A DNA stretch of 64,000 bases from Vulcanimicrobiota bacterium (GCA_019637395.1 JAHBVR010000014.1:1-64000), one strand, 5' to 3'; shown: positions 8,808-17,780, counted from the stretch's first letter. The notes: generated by a model not told the origin, from the sequence alone. Numbers and translations: made by a program.

Positions 8808-9776
8808 CTAGGGGCGGGGCGCGAGTTGCAGGGCTACGAAACTTTCGGCCAGGCTGGGATCGAATTGGCGGCCGCGTTGGCGGAGGATTTCCTGGCAGGC
8901 TTGCTGGATGCTCATGGCTTTGCGATAGGGTCGATCTTCGGTGAGGGCGTCGAAGGTGTCGGAGAGGGAGATGAGCTGGGCCTGGATGGGGATTTGCTCG
9001 CCTTTCAGGCCGTCCACGTAGCCGGTCCCGTCCCAGCGCTCGTGGTGGTGGCGCACGGCCGGTAGAATTTCTTCAAAGCCGGGAATGCCGGCCAGGATAG
9101 CCTCGCCCACCAGCGGATGCATTTCGATGACTTCCCGCTCCTCGGGAGTAAGCGGGCCCTCTTTATGCAGAATGTGGTCAGGTACGGCCAGTTTGCCGAT
9201 GTCGTGGAACTTGCCGGTTTTGCGCATGCTCTCGGCGGCGGCTTTGCGCTCGGCCGTCGACCAGGCCTCGATCTGCAGGCCGAGCAGTCCGGCTTCTTTG
9301 AATTCACAGCCTTTTTCCAGCTTCTCTTGTTCGAGTTCGTCGAAGCCCAGGTCGTTGGCAAACCTCAAGGTCAGCTCGCCGACTCGCTTGGAGTGCTCCT
9401 GGGTGCCGGGGGAAAATTCGCGCAAGGCTTGCTGCAGGGCCGCGGATTGGGCGGCGGCGCTCTTGTCGCAGCCGGGGAAAGCTTCTCCCAGCCAGTTCCA
9501 GGTTTGTTGGGCCAGCATCTGGCTGGTCAATTGGCGGGCCGGCTTGGACGGATTCATATTGGAACTCATCCAGGAGGGCGTTTCCAGGTGGCGTTGGCGG
9601 GCGGCCAGGCGGGTGGCCACGGGTGAAAAATCAAGGCTGCTTTCGAGGAAACGCTGGGTTTGGACTTGCTGGAGGCGTTGCATGGCCGAGGCGGGATCGG
9701 TACGCACCCCCTGAGCCACCGGACCACGGTTCATGAGGGGGCTGGTTGAGTTGATACCGCTTACATCAAGCCACAT
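8808..9776 (-). CDS. HD-GYP domain protein, probable c-di-GMP phosphodiesterase
   Basis: A 322-residue protein with an unannotated N-terminal region of about 120 residues and a C-terminal HD-GYP domain. Metal-binding residues are visible: EHSKRV (H128), the HD pair in KFHDIGK (191-192), HPLVG (220), and HHHERWDGTGYVDGL carrying the GYP-type signature (here DGTGY), then LSDTFDALTEDRPYR. The family hydrolyses cyclic di-GMP and related nucleotides. There is no membrane segment or receiver domain. It is transcribed away from the tandem PilT gene across a 246-base gap, which fits a shared role in surface motility. A GGAG lies upstream of the ATG. Confidence 0.88.
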   Translation of the reverse strand: MWLDVSGINSTSPLMNRGPVAQGVRTDPASAMQRLQQVQTQRFLESSLDFSPVATRLAARQRHLETPSWMSSNMNPSKPARQLTSQMLAQQTWNWLGEAFPGCDKSAAAQSAALQQALREFSPGTQEHSKRVGELTLRFANDLGFDELEQEKLEKGCEFKEAGLLGLQIEAWSTAERKAAAESMRKTGKFHDIGKLAVPDHILHKEGPLTPEEREVIEMHPLVGEAILAGIPGFEEILPAVRHHHERWDGTGYVDGLKGEQIPIQAQLISLSDTFDALTEDRPYRKAMSIQQACQEILRQRGRQFDPSLAESFVALQLAPRP

Positions 9777-10022
9777 CGAATAGGTTTCTCCATCGCCGCA
9801 TACCGTTGTGTGTCTACCCTCTTGTTACAAATTAGTGAAATTTCCGACGTCTGAGAAGCCCCGTTTTGTTGCAAGATTGTTACTGTTATTGCTGTTGTTA
9901 AGACGACTTGTAATCTTTTCGCAGAAGATTTTGCCGAATCATGTCCTGGATTAGCCGAGCGTGAATACGGGGAGGCAAATGTAACAACCAGGTAAAAACC
10001 TTCGATTCCCAAAGCCTGATTT

Positions 10023-12188
10023 ATGACCAAGATCGATGTGCTGCTGCAGGCCATGGTGGAACGCCAGGCCTCCGATTTGTTTGTCAGCGTGGGGCGGACC
10101 GCGGCCATGCGCCGCGATGGCCAGTTAGTGGAGTGCCCCGATGGGCTGGTCGAGCGTTCGGACTTTGAAGCCTTTCTGGCCAACGCACTGACGCCGGCCG
10201 CCCGGGCCCGTTTTGAGCAAGACGGGGATTTGGATGTCGGCTATAGCAGCGAAGCCGTTTCCAGTGCGCGCTTCCGCCTGAACTTTCACCGTCAGCGCGG
10301 CCAGATGGGTCTGGTGGCTCGCTGCCTGCCCAGTGGGCAGTTGTTGTTGGCCGACCTGGGTTTGCCGGATTTACTGGCCGAGCTGGCGCTGGCTCCGCGC
10401 GGGCTGGTGCTGGTCACCGGGGCCACCGGTTCGGGCAAGTCGACCACCCTGTCGGCCCTGGTTCACCAGATCAATCTGCGGCGTTCGGCCCACATCGTTA
10501 CCATCGAGGACCCCATCGAATTTTTGCACAGCGACTTGAAGTCACGCCTGATCCAGCGGGAGGTGGGCCAGGACACCCGCTCGTTTTCCTCGGCTCTGCG
10601 CCATGTTGTGCGCGAGAGCCCGGATGTCATCGTCATCGGCGAGATGCGTGACGCGGAAACGGTGGAAGTGGCCGTCTCGGCGGCTATGACGGGGCACCTG
10701 GTGCTGTCCACGTTGCACACCATCGACGCCAGTCAATCCTTGCTGCGTCTGTTGGGATTCTTTCCTGACGCCTTGCGCAGTCAGTTGTGCGCCGATCTTT
10801 CTATGGCCATGCTGGGAATTATCAGTCAGCGCCTGCTGCCCAAGCAGGACGGGCAGGGGCGGGTGGCCGCCCTGGAATTGCTGCGCTTCACTCCTGGGGC
10901 TTCCCAGCTCTTGCGCGAGGGGCGCGTGGACGAACTGGCCGACTATATGCGCACTACCCGCGACCCAGGCATTATTCCCTTTAATCAGTCGCTGGTGCAG
11001 TTGGTGCGCCAGGGAGTGGTCGACTTGGAGACGGCCCTGGCCTATGCCACCAATCCGGAAGAGTTGAAATTGGCCGCGTTGGGGATGCGCACCGGCGTGG
11101 AGGGCTTTCGCCCGGACGGAGACTTGGAAATTTCCAGCCGTTCGGATATGCAGAATCTGCTGGAGATGGCGGTGGAAAGGGGCGCTTCCGACGTGCATCT
11201 GTCGGTGGGCCGCCCGCCGCTTTTTCGCGTGGCCGGCCGCTTGGAGCCGATGGGGGAGGCAACTTTAAGCACCGCCGATGTGCGCTGGCTGCTGTTTTCG
11301 ATTCTGAGCGGCCGCCAGCGCAGTCTGTTCGAATTGGAAAAGGAACTGGATTTTTCGCTCAGTCTCGAGTCCGGTATGCGCTTTCGCGTTAACGCATACT
11401 ATCAGCGGGGGCACATCGCGGTGGCCCTGCGCGCCATTCCGGTGGTTATTCCCGGCCCCTCGGAGCTGGGCTTGCCCGAGGCCCTGGTGAAACTTTTGGA
11501 AAAACCGCATGGTCTGATTCTCGTGGTCGGACCCACCGGTTCCGGCAAGACCACCACGGTGGCCAGTCTGGTGCAGCAGATCAACCAGTCGCGGCCCTGC
11601 CACGTCCTGACCATCGAGGACCCCATCGAGTACGCCTACAGCAGCGAGCGGGCTACCATCGACCAGCGTGAGGTCTATGCCGACACCCGTTCCTTCGCCA
11701 CCGCCCTGAAATACGTGCTGCGCCAGGACCCCGACGTGATCGTGGTCGGGGAAATGCGCGACCTGGAGACGATCTCGTCGGTGCTGACGGCCGCCGAGAC
11801 GGGACATCTGGTCTTCGCCACTTTGCACACCAACGATTCCTGCACCACCATCGACCGCATCGTGGATGTCTTCCCGGCCCACCAGCAGGCCCAAATTCGC
11901 ATGCAACTGGCCGCCTGTCTGCTGGGTATTGTCTCCCAGCGCCTGCTACCCCGGGCCGACCAGGGCGGCCGCGTGGCCGCCTTCGAGCTGCTGCTGGCCA
12001 ACAACGCGGTGCGCGCTCTCATTCGCGAGGGCAAGACCCACCAGATTCCCAACGTGCTCAGCACCTCCACCTCGGTGGGAATGTGCAATCTCGACCGCAG
12101 CCTGGTGGACCTGGTGAAGCAGGGCAAGATCGAGCGGGAGGAAGCCTTGCGCTTTATGCTGCAACCCAATCTGCTGCCGGAGAAATAA
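10023..12188 (+). CDS. tandem PilT-PilT type IV pilus retraction ATPase in one chain
   Basis: 721 residues made of two full PilT/PilU-type ATPase units. Unit 1 (about 1-350) has Walker A GATGSGKST (near 133-141), the Asp box VTIEDPIEF, Walker B VIVIGEMRD (about 202-210) and the His box STLHTID. Unit 2 (about 375-721) repeats these as GPTGSGKTT (near 503-511), VTIEDPIEY, VIVVGEMRD and ATLHTND. PilT is normally about 350 residues and acts as a hexamer driving pilus retraction, sometimes with separate PilU. Here both are fused, each with an N-terminal PAS-like region and intact catalytic motifs. No Shine-Dalgarno is obvious before the ATG at 10023. A weak promoter (TTGCTG 9889, TAATCT 9911) lies upstream. 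Other pilus genes are not in the window. Confidence 0.92.
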   Translation: MTKIDVLLQAMVERQASDLFVSVGRTAAMRRDGQLVECPDGLVERSDFEAFLANALTPAARARFEQDGDLDVGYSSEAVSSARFRLNFHRQRGQMGLVARCLPSGQLLLADLGLPDLLAELALAPRGLVLVTGATGSGKSTTLSALVHQINLRRSAHIVTIEDPIEFLHSDLKSRLIQREVGQDTRSFSSALRHVVRESPDVIVIGEMRDAETVEVAVSAAMTGHLVLSTLHTIDASQSLLRLLGFFPDALRSQLCADLSMAMLGIISQRLLPKQDGQGRVAALELLRFTPGASQLLREGRVDELADYMRTTRDPGIIPFNQSLVQLVRQGVVDLETALAYATNPEELKLAALGMRTGVEGFRPDGDLEISSRSDMQNLLEMAVERGASDVHLSVGRPPLFRVAGRLEPMGEATLSTADVRWLLFSILSGRQRSLFELEKELDFSLSLESGMRFRVNAYYQRGHIAVALRAIPVVIPGPSELGLPEALVKLLEKPHGLILVVGPTGSGKTTTVASLVQQINQSRPCHVLTIEDPIEYAYSSERATIDQREVYADTRSFATALKYVLRQDPDVIVVGEMRDLETISSVLTAAETGHLVFATLHTNDSCTTIDRIVDVFPAHQQAQIRMQLAACLLGIVSQRLLPRADQGGRVAAFELLLANNAVRALIREGKTHQIPNVLSTSTSVGMCNLDRSLVDLVKQGKIEREEALRFMLQPNLLPEK

Positions 12189-12197
12189 CGCTCGAGA

Positions 12198-12887
12198 TCA
12201 GCCTTCTTTTTCAGGAGTGGTTTTGCCGGCCATCTTCTCCTTGTACTGGGCGCGCAGTTGCGCCACCACCTTGTCGTTGCTACGGAAAGCCTTCTTCATG
12301 AGCGGGCCCCCGTTCATGCGGGCGAAGCTGGAGAAGTTGGCGAAGAACTGCTTGAGAGTGGCAAGAAAGGCGTTGCCACGCACCTGCTCGCGGTGCAGAA
12401 TGGTGATTTCCTCCCAGCGCATATCGGCTTCCTTCTTGACTTTAGTCGCGTATTTGCACCACTCCATCACCTGCGGAGCCGGACAGACCACGCGCCCGTC
12501 TTCGGCCGCACCCATCACGCGATTGCCCAATTCCAAATACTGATCACGAAAGTGCCGCTTGTAGGTATTCACGTTGTGGGCGATATAGAGTTTGGAGATA
12601 AAACTAGCCGCCTTGGCCGAGGCCACTTTGGCCAACTTACCGCTCTTGACTCCTTCGCTCTCGGTATAGGGCTTGAAGTCTTCCTTCAGGTAAGCTTCAT
12701 AGTCCTTGGCGCCGTTGTAGAGGTCATCGAGCCGGCGACAGCAGTCCAGGCAGAATTCATCGGCCACGCGGCCGGCCTTGTAGTGCTTGTAAACGGCTTT
12801 GGCGATCTTTTCCTTGGCCTCTTCCAATTCGGCCATGAGAGCAATCCAGTGATTTAGCTGGGTGCTCTCATCCATCGGGACACTCAT
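12198..12887 (-). CDS. unrecognised helical protein
   Basis: 229 residues, rich in Lys, Glu and Ala and predicted to be largely helical, without signal peptide or membrane segment. It contains a short cysteine cluster (EFCLDCCRRLDDLYNG, about residues 45-60) and two further separated cysteines, but no motif I can assign. It converges with the tandem PilT gene with 9 bases between stops. A promoter candidate precedes it at 12919-12947. It appears real because of its codon usage, good start context and length. Function unknown. Confidence 0.7.
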   Translation of the reverse strand: MSVPMDESTQLNHWIALMAELEEAKEKIAKAVYKHYKAGRVADEFCLDCCRRLDDLYNGAKDYEAYLKEDFKPYTESEGVKSGKLAKVASAKAASFISKLYIAHNVNTYKRHFRDQYLELGNRVMGAAEDGRVVCPAPQVMEWCKYATKVKKEADMRWEEITILHREQVRGNAFLATLKQFFANFSSFARMNGGPLMKKAFRSNDKVVAQLRAQYKEKMAGKTTPEKEG

Positions 12888-12918
12888 ACTGCTACCTCAA
12901 ACCTCGTACTTTGTTACA

Positions 12919-12947
12919 AAAATATGTTTTCTGCAGAGTTGACTCAA
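12919..12947 (-). promoter_or_regulatory. probable sigma-70 promoter of the helical protein gene
   Basis: Reading the minus strand, TTGAGT and TATTTT stand 17 bases apart, at 12942-12947 and 12919-12924 in plus coordinates. Each matches the consensus at four of six positions, and they lie about 30 bases upstream of the ATG at 12887. Confidence 0.5.
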
Positions 12948-12950
12948 TGC

Positions 12951-15452
12951 CTACTCTTGACGTAAATCTTCTGCCGGGACACGCCGTCCTCTGTCCGCCA
13001 GAAGCACCGCCAGCGTGGCGGCTATCAGGCCCAACAGCGGTGTCGAGGCCAGCGCCCAGGGTTCCAGATGGAAGTCCAGGCTCCAACCGAAGGCCCGCCG
13101 ATTGATGAAGGTGACCATCGCGTAAGCCTGCAACAATCCGCAGGGCCAGGCGGCCAGACCGGCCCAGACCCCGCACAGGGCAGCTTCCCCCCAGCGCAAA
13201 CGCCAGCGCTCCGCCGCGCTCAGCCCCAGGCAGCTCCACAGGGCGTATTCGCGGCGGCGCTCCAGTTGGTTGGCCGAGACCGCGCCCAGGGTCCCCAAAC
13301 CGGCCACCAGCACGGCCAGTACCTGGAGCAGCCGGGTCACCTGAAAAGTTTGCTCGAAAATCTCCACCGACAACTGGCGCAAAGCCTTTTGCGAGCGCAC
13401 CTCCAGCCCGCGCGCCTGAGGCCAGCTCAGAATTTCCGAGCGTACTTCTTCGGCCGTGTCGCCCCGCACGGTGATCCCCAGTCCGGTCACGCTTTCATCT
13501 CGGAAAGCCTGGCGATAGGCGGCCAGATCCATCATCAGGTAGCCGCTGTCGCTGGCGTAGTCCTGGAAGCCGGCGATCAGTTCCACCGGCACCGGCCCGC
13601 TCGGGCTTTGCAGCTCCAGCCGAGTTCCCACCGGTAGATGGTGCTGGCGCAGGAAGGGCTCCGAAGCCAGCGCCTGGCCGGCTTCCAACTGAGCGGGAGG
13701 CGCACCGACCACGAAGCGTAACCTGCCCCAATCCGGATCCTGGGCCACCAACTGAGTCAAAAACGGTCCCTTTCCGCCCAACCGGTAGTAGACCGGTGTC
13801 ATTTTAGCGCGCAACTGGCCTTCCACCTGAGGCAGCCGGGTGATCCGGGCCACCAGCTCCGCTGGTAGACCCTGGCCGCCTTTGGCCGCCTGGCGGTTGG
13901 CCAGCCCGATATAGAGGTCCGAACTCAGCGTGCGCCCCAACCAGTCGATCAAGCTGAGGCGAAAACTGTGCACCATCACGGTTATAGAAATCACCGCCGA
14001 AAGCGCCACCGTCATGGCCACCAGGGCCACTCCCAGCCGGCTCAGCGAACGCTCCACGCCACCCAGAACCAGTTTTAAGAGCATCCAACTCCCCGCGGGC
14101 AGGCAGCGCAGCCAGAGCCTCTGAACGCCCAGCACCAGCGCCGGTGTGAGAGCGGCCGAACAGACTATCAGGCCCACCATCGCCAGCAGATTCAAGGCCA
14201 GCTGGCTTTCGGCCAGTTCCAGCACCAGCCAGGAAAGCACCAGGCCGATGGCGGCCAGGCGGGTCAGCCGGCCGAGCCAGCGCTGCGAGCCCTGTTCCAG
14301 CAAACTGCGCCGCAGCACCTGAGCAGGCGGGGTGTTGGCCGCTTCCCGAGCCGGCCACCAGGCGGCCAATAAGGAACAGCCCCAGCCCAGCAGGCAACCT
14401 TGCAGCAAAGAGGCGGGCGATAGATAGGTCTGGCTGACCTGCAGATTGTAGTAAAGGTCGTTGATGGTGCGCGTCAAGAGAGGGAGCAGCAGACGCGCCA
14501 GAGCGATGCCCAGCAGATTGCCCAGCAAGCTGCCCCAGGCCCCGATCCAGCCCGCTTCCGCCAGGATCTGGATGCGTATCTCGGTGCCGGTCACCCCCAG
14601 GATGCGCAGTTGCCCCATCCAGGTGCGCCGCTGCAAGACCAGAAAGTGGATGACGTTATAGATGAGCAGGCCGCCGACCAGCAGCGACAGCATGCTCAGG
14701 GCTCGCAGATTGAGGAAAAAGGCCTTGCTCATTTGCTGGCGCGAGCGACTGCGGGTGGTGGCGGCGAGCAATTGATAGCCGCTAGGGAGTTGGGCTTGCA
14801 GAGCGGCTGCCCGCGATTCCGAAAGAATCAACTCGATGCGGCTGAGCCGCCCCTCCATATGCAGCAGTTCCTGAGCCACCGAGATATCGCACAGGAGTTG
14901 CCCCTGCAAGGCCTGTTGCTGGTTGGGATTGAGTCCCTCCAGCAGGGCTCCGGCCAGCACCGGCTCTGCCCCGGCCACCGCGATCTTATCGTGCAGCCGG
15001 ACTCCCAGGCGGGCCGCCTCGGCGGCCGTCAGGGCCACCGTGCGGGGCCGGGTGAGGGCGCTCGTCATGGCGGCGTTGGCCTGGCCGTCGTCGAGCCAGG
15101 CCCCGCGAAAGGGCTTTTCGGCCAGCGGATCGACCCCGAGCACGCGAAAACTCCCGCCGGGCTGCAGCGAGAGGTAGCCTTCCACCACCGGAGCACAGGA
15201 AGCCAGGCCTTGCTCGAGGCGCAGCCGGACATAAAAATCCTCCGGCAGACCCGCTTCCCCGGCCACCAGCCAGTGACTGGCCCGGCCCGTCAAACTGTCC
15301 TGAGAGAGCGCAAAGCCCCGCTCGCAGGAGCGGATGGCCAGATCCATGGCCACGATTCCCGCCACTCCCACCGCCACACCCAACCAGCTGAGCAACAACA
15401 GCCAGGGGTGTTTCCACAGGTAGCGCCACTGGGAGCGGGCCAACAAACTCAC
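12951..15452 (-). CDS. FtsX/MacB-type ABC transporter permease
   Basis: 833 residues. A single transmembrane helix near the N-terminus (HPWLLLLSWLGVAVGVAGIVAM) is followed by a large periplasmic domain, then two groups of three to four transmembrane helices. Each group has the FtsX-like permease fold; the second ends in RRREYALWSCLGLSAAERW, a characteristic loop. This duplicated layout is that of DUF214/LolCE-like permeases that move lipids, lipoproteins or peptides with a LolD/MacB ATPase. No ATPase gene adjoins it, so the partner must be elsewhere. The start is a GTG at 15452. A short inverted repeat (ACGCAGGC 15451-15458, GCCTGCGT 15489-15496) spans the start region between this gene and trmB. 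Confidence 0.87.
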   Translation of the reverse strand: MSLLARSQWRYLWKHPWLLLLSWLGVAVGVAGIVAMDLAIRSCERGFALSQDSLTGRASHWLVAGEAGLPEDFYVRLRLEQGLASCAPVVEGYLSLQPGGSFRVLGVDPLAEKPFRGAWLDDGQANAAMTSALTRPRTVALTAAEAARLGVRLHDKIAVAGAEPVLAGALLEGLNPNQQQALQGQLLCDISVAQELLHMEGRLSRIELILSESRAAALQAQLPSGYQLLAATTRSRSRQQMSKAFFLNLRALSMLSLLVGGLLIYNVIHFLVLQRRTWMGQLRILGVTGTEIRIQILAEAGWIGAWGSLLGNLLGIALARLLLPLLTRTINDLYYNLQVSQTYLSPASLLQGCLLGWGCSLLAAWWPAREAANTPPAQVLRRSLLEQGSQRWLGRLTRLAAIGLVLSWLVLELAESQLALNLLAMVGLIVCSAALTPALVLGVQRLWLRCLPAGSWMLLKLVLGGVERSLSRLGVALVAMTVALSAVISITVMVHSFRLSLIDWLGRTLSSDLYIGLANRQAAKGGQGLPAELVARITRLPQVEGQLRAKMTPVYYRLGGKGPFLTQLVAQDPDWGRLRFVVGAPPAQLEAGQALASEPFLRQHHLPVGTRLELQSPSGPVPVELIAGFQDYASDSGYLMMDLAAYRQAFRDESVTGLGITVRGDTAEEVRSEILSWPQARGLEVRSQKALRQLSVEIFEQTFQVTRLLQVLAVLVAGLGTLGAVSANQLERRREYALWSCLGLSAAERWRLRWGEAALCGVWAGLAAWPCGLLQAYAMVTFINRRAFGWSLDFHLEPWALASTPLLGLIAATLAVLLADRGRRVPAEDLRQE

Positions 15453-15508
15453 GCAGGCAGCTTCCCGGCCGGCAGGGAGGGTCCCCCCGCCTGCGTAAGG
15501 GCGCCGCT

Positions 15509-16423
15509 GTGGAAGGTAAGTATCGCGAACTCCATCGCCTGCTGCTGTGGCGCCAGCTTGACCAGAACTGGGATCCGCGCGGCGAATTTCCGGTGGAGCA
15601 GCCGCTCTATCTGGAAATCGGCTTTGGCAATGGAGAATACTTGCTGCGCCAGGCCCAAGAGCGTCCGCAGCACAATTTCCTGGGCATTGAAATGCATTGG
15701 GGTTCGGTGCGCCGTTGTTTGCGCCGGCTGGCCCAGGCCGGCAGCCAGAACGTGCGCATTCTCCAAATGGATGCCCAGGTGGCCGTGCGCTATTTACTGC
15801 CCGATCAGAGTATCGAGCAGTTCGTGGCTCTCTTCCCCTGCCCCTGGCCCAAGCGCGACCACGAGAGGTTTCGTCTTTTTTCCACCGACTTTATGGGCCA
15901 GCTCAACCGCATTTGCCGGGCCGGCGGCCTGGTGGTGACCGACCACCGCGGGCTCATGGAATTTGCCCGCGCCCAGGTGGCCGGCTCCGGCCTCGAGCTT
16001 GAAGTCATCGAGACGGAAGCTCGTTACAATACCAAGTACGAGCGGCGTTGGAGCGGCCAGGGCCAGGAAATTTTCTTCGAACTTCATTATCGGCCTCAGG
16101 CCGTCAGTTCTTATCAGCAAATGGCGGAGGTGCCCGTGCAGACCCTGATTTTGGATTCTCTGGACCCCGACAAGCTGGTGCTGGAAGGTTGTCAGGACGG
16201 CCTGGTGGTGCAATTCCGGCAACAGCTTTTCGACCCCAAGAAAGAGATTTTCATGACCCTGGTCACGGTGGTGGAAGATCACCTGAGCCAGACCTTCTGG
16301 ATCGAAGCCGCCCGCAAAGACGGTCAGTGGCACATTCGCCCCGCGCTGGGCGGGGGTTTTCTGCCCACTTTGGGCGTGCAGCGCGCGTTAGAGCTGGTGC
16401 AAAAGGCCGGCCAGGCCGGGTAA
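15509..16423 (+). CDS. trmB: tRNA (guanine-N7-)-methyltransferase with C-terminal extension
   Basis: 304 residues, GTG start. The SAM-binding block LYLEIGFGNGEYLL, the second strand FLGIEMH, the VTDHRGL block and the C-terminal TKYERRW signature define the TrmB family, which methylates G46 of tRNA. Two positions are unusual. The (S/P)DPWPK motif reads PCPWPK, so a cysteine replaces the aspartate, and the arginine three residues after the conserved histidine is a phenylalanine (HERF). Those positions are among residues reported important in E. coli TrmB, as I recall. The first 205 or so residues match the family length; about 95 extra residues of unknown role follow. The 3' end overlaps the opposing phosphatase gene by 36 bases. 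Confidence 0.88.
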   Translation: MEGKYRELHRLLLWRQLDQNWDPRGEFPVEQPLYLEIGFGNGEYLLRQAQERPQHNFLGIEMHWGSVRRCLRRLAQAGSQNVRILQMDAQVAVRYLLPDQSIEQFVALFPCPWPKRDHERFRLFSTDFMGQLNRICRAGGLVVTDHRGLMEFARAQVAGSGLELEVIETEARYNTKYERRWSGQGQEIFFELHYRPQAVSSYQQMAEVPVQTLILDSLDPDKLVLEGCQDGLVVQFRQQLFDPKKEIFMTLVTVVEDHLSQTFWIEAARKDGQWHIRPALGGGFLPTLGVQRALELVQKAGQAG

Positions 16424-16870
16424 CTGAGGAGTCCCCACCCGGTAGCCGGGAATGCCCAGAGCTTGGGCCAGTTCCATGTCGCAATCCGAATCCCCCACCA
16501 TAATGGCTCCCTTCAGATTGGCCGAGAGCAACTGGCAGGCCTGTTCGGCCATACCCGTTTTGGGCTTGCGGCAGGGGCAGTGGTCCTGAGGAGCGTGGGG
16601 GCAGAAAAGCATCAGGTCCAGCTCGGCGCCGTGCGGCCGCAGCAACTCCTGCATCCGCTCATTGACCCGGTGGACGGCGTGCTCATCGAAGTATCCCCGG
16701 CCTACCCCCGACTGATTGCTGACCAGCACCAGACGAAAGTTCAGCCGCTTCAGCGCCAGCAACCCCTCTACCGTCTCGGGCAACAGGCGGACCTGTTCGG
16801 GATCGCTCAGATAATGAACGTGTTCGATCAGGGTGCCGTCGCGATCTAAAAGGGCCAGTTTAGAGCTCAC
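16388..16870 (-). CDS. HAD-IIIA phosphatase, heptose bisphosphate phosphatase-like
   Basis: 160 residues. Motif I is LLDRDGTLIE (DxDGT), motif II VLVSNQSGVG, and a zinc-binding loop CPHAPQDHCPCRKPKTGM precedes the motif IV VGDSDCDME. This arrangement is that of GmhB, which removes the 7-phosphate from D-glycero-manno-heptose 1,7-bisphosphate for lipopolysaccharide core or related heptose pathways. Histidinol-phosphate phosphatases share the fold and cannot be excluded. Other heptose genes are not in the window. It overlaps the upstream spermidine synthase gene by 11 bases and is probably co-transcribed with it. Confidence 0.82.
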   Translation of the reverse strand: MSSKLALLDRDGTLIEHVHYLSDPEQVRLLPETVEGLLALKRLNFRLVLVSNQSGVGRGYFDEHAVHRVNERMQELLRPHGAELDLMLFCPHAPQDHCPCRKPKTGMAEQACQLLSANLKGAIMVGDSDCDMELAQALGIPGYRVGTPQLPGLAGLLHQL

Positions 16871-17705
16871 GCACGAATTCGGGTAGAGCCATGCTGCCCA
16901 GATGAACTTCCGGACTGTAGTAACGCAGTTCCAGGGCGCGCTGCCGGCGCCGCGAGCGCAGCTCCTCCAGGCTCAGAGCCTGGGGATCGTGAGCGTCGGA
17001 GGCCGCGATCAGGCACCAGGTCCCGCCCGGATAGGTGGGAATGGCCACCAGATAGGGGCGTACGAAGCGGAAAATCTTCTCCAATTCACGCCGCGCGGCC
17101 GCGATCTGAGGACCGAAGAAGAAAGGGGAGCCGGCCTGCAGAGCGATCACTCCGTCGGATTTGAGAGCGGCTTTGAGAGATTGGAAGAACTCACCGGAGA
17201 AGAGTACTTCCGAAGGCCCTTCGGGATCGCTGGAGTCGACCAGAACGATGTCCTGCGGGGTGAGCGAGCCAATCACCTCGGCGGCGTCGCGGGTCACCAC
17301 TTCCAGCCGTGGACCGGGCTGCAGGCCGGCGGCCATGGTGGGCAGCCACTGGCGGGCTACCTCCATCACCTGGGGGTCGATTTCCACCAGCGTGGCCTTG
17401 CTCACCGAAGGATGGCGCAAGGCCTCACGGATGGTTCCGCCGTCGCCGCCGCCCACCACGACGACGGTCTCCGGAGCGGGGTGGGTCAACATGGGCACAT
17501 GGGCCAGCATTTCGTGGTAAGTGAACTCGTCGCGCTCGGTGCATTGCACCTTTCCGTCCAGCACCAGCATGCGCCCAAAGCCGTCGGTTTCGAAGACCTG
17601 GATATGTTGGAAGTCACTGTGCTGATCCACCAATGCCGGACCGATCGGCAAGGATTGCCGCCATTGCCCCTTAAGTTCTTCGCAAAACCAAGTTTTCACC
17701 GCCAT
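16860..17705 (-). CDS. speE: polyamine aminopropyltransferase (spermidine synthase)
   Basis: 281 residues, typical for the family, which transfers an aminopropyl group from decarboxylated SAM to putrescine. Seen motifs: the N-terminal beta domain with MLVLDGKVQCTERDEFTYHEML, the nucleotide loop VVVVGGGDGGTIREALRH, VEIDPQVME, and the catalytic region DIVLVDSSDPEGPSEVLF with the gate-keeping aspartates. The ATG at 17705 is chosen because it has a GAGAGG seven bases upstream and begins the usual N-terminus. No speD or arginine/ornithine decarboxylase gene adjoins it, so the donor pathway must be elsewhere. It diverges from the hybrid kinase gene. Confidence 0.93.
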   Translation of the reverse strand: MAVKTWFCEELKGQWRQSLPIGPALVDQHSDFQHIQVFETDGFGRMLVLDGKVQCTERDEFTYHEMLAHVPMLTHPAPETVVVVGGGDGGTIREALRHPSVSKATLVEIDPQVMEVARQWLPTMAAGLQPGPRLEVVTRDAAEVIGSLTPQDIVLVDSSDPEGPSEVLFSGEFFQSLKAALKSDGVIALQAGSPFFFGPQIAAARRELEKIFRFVRPYLVAIPTYPGGTWCLIAASDAHDPQALSLEELRSRRRQRALELRYYSPEVHLGSMALPEFVREL

Positions 17706-17758
17706 TGTCACACCTCTCCACTGTTGGGGCCCGCCCGTTCGCCCTGGCAATTCACATT

Positions 17759-17780
17759 CCTCCGGAGGAGGTCTCCGGTG
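17759..17780 (+). promoter_or_regulatory. ribosome binding site within a palindrome, deciding the kinase start
   Basis: GGAGGAGG (17764-17771) sits six bases before an in-frame GTG at 17778. The site is part of the perfect palindrome CCTCCGGAGG (17759-17768) and can also form CCGGAG-GAGGT-CTCCGG, which reaches the G of the GTG. Both structures would hide the site. Confidence 0.5.

Noticed and set aside
9777-10022. Strong promoters or operator in the gap between HD-GYP and tandem PilT genes
   Set aside because: Only weak -35/-10 matches (TTGCTG/TAATCT, 16-base gap) and no repeat; recorded in the gene entry rather than as a feature.
14610-15508. Plus-strand open frame opposite the ABC permease gene
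   Set aside because: Composition reflects the antisense of a well-supported permease gene; it lacks motifs, and trmB is read in another frame.
16902-17777. Long in-frame extension upstream of the hybrid kinase, giving about 1096 residues
   Set aside because: It reads through the antisense of speE and shows no protein-like pattern; the GTG at 17778 has a strong ribosome site.
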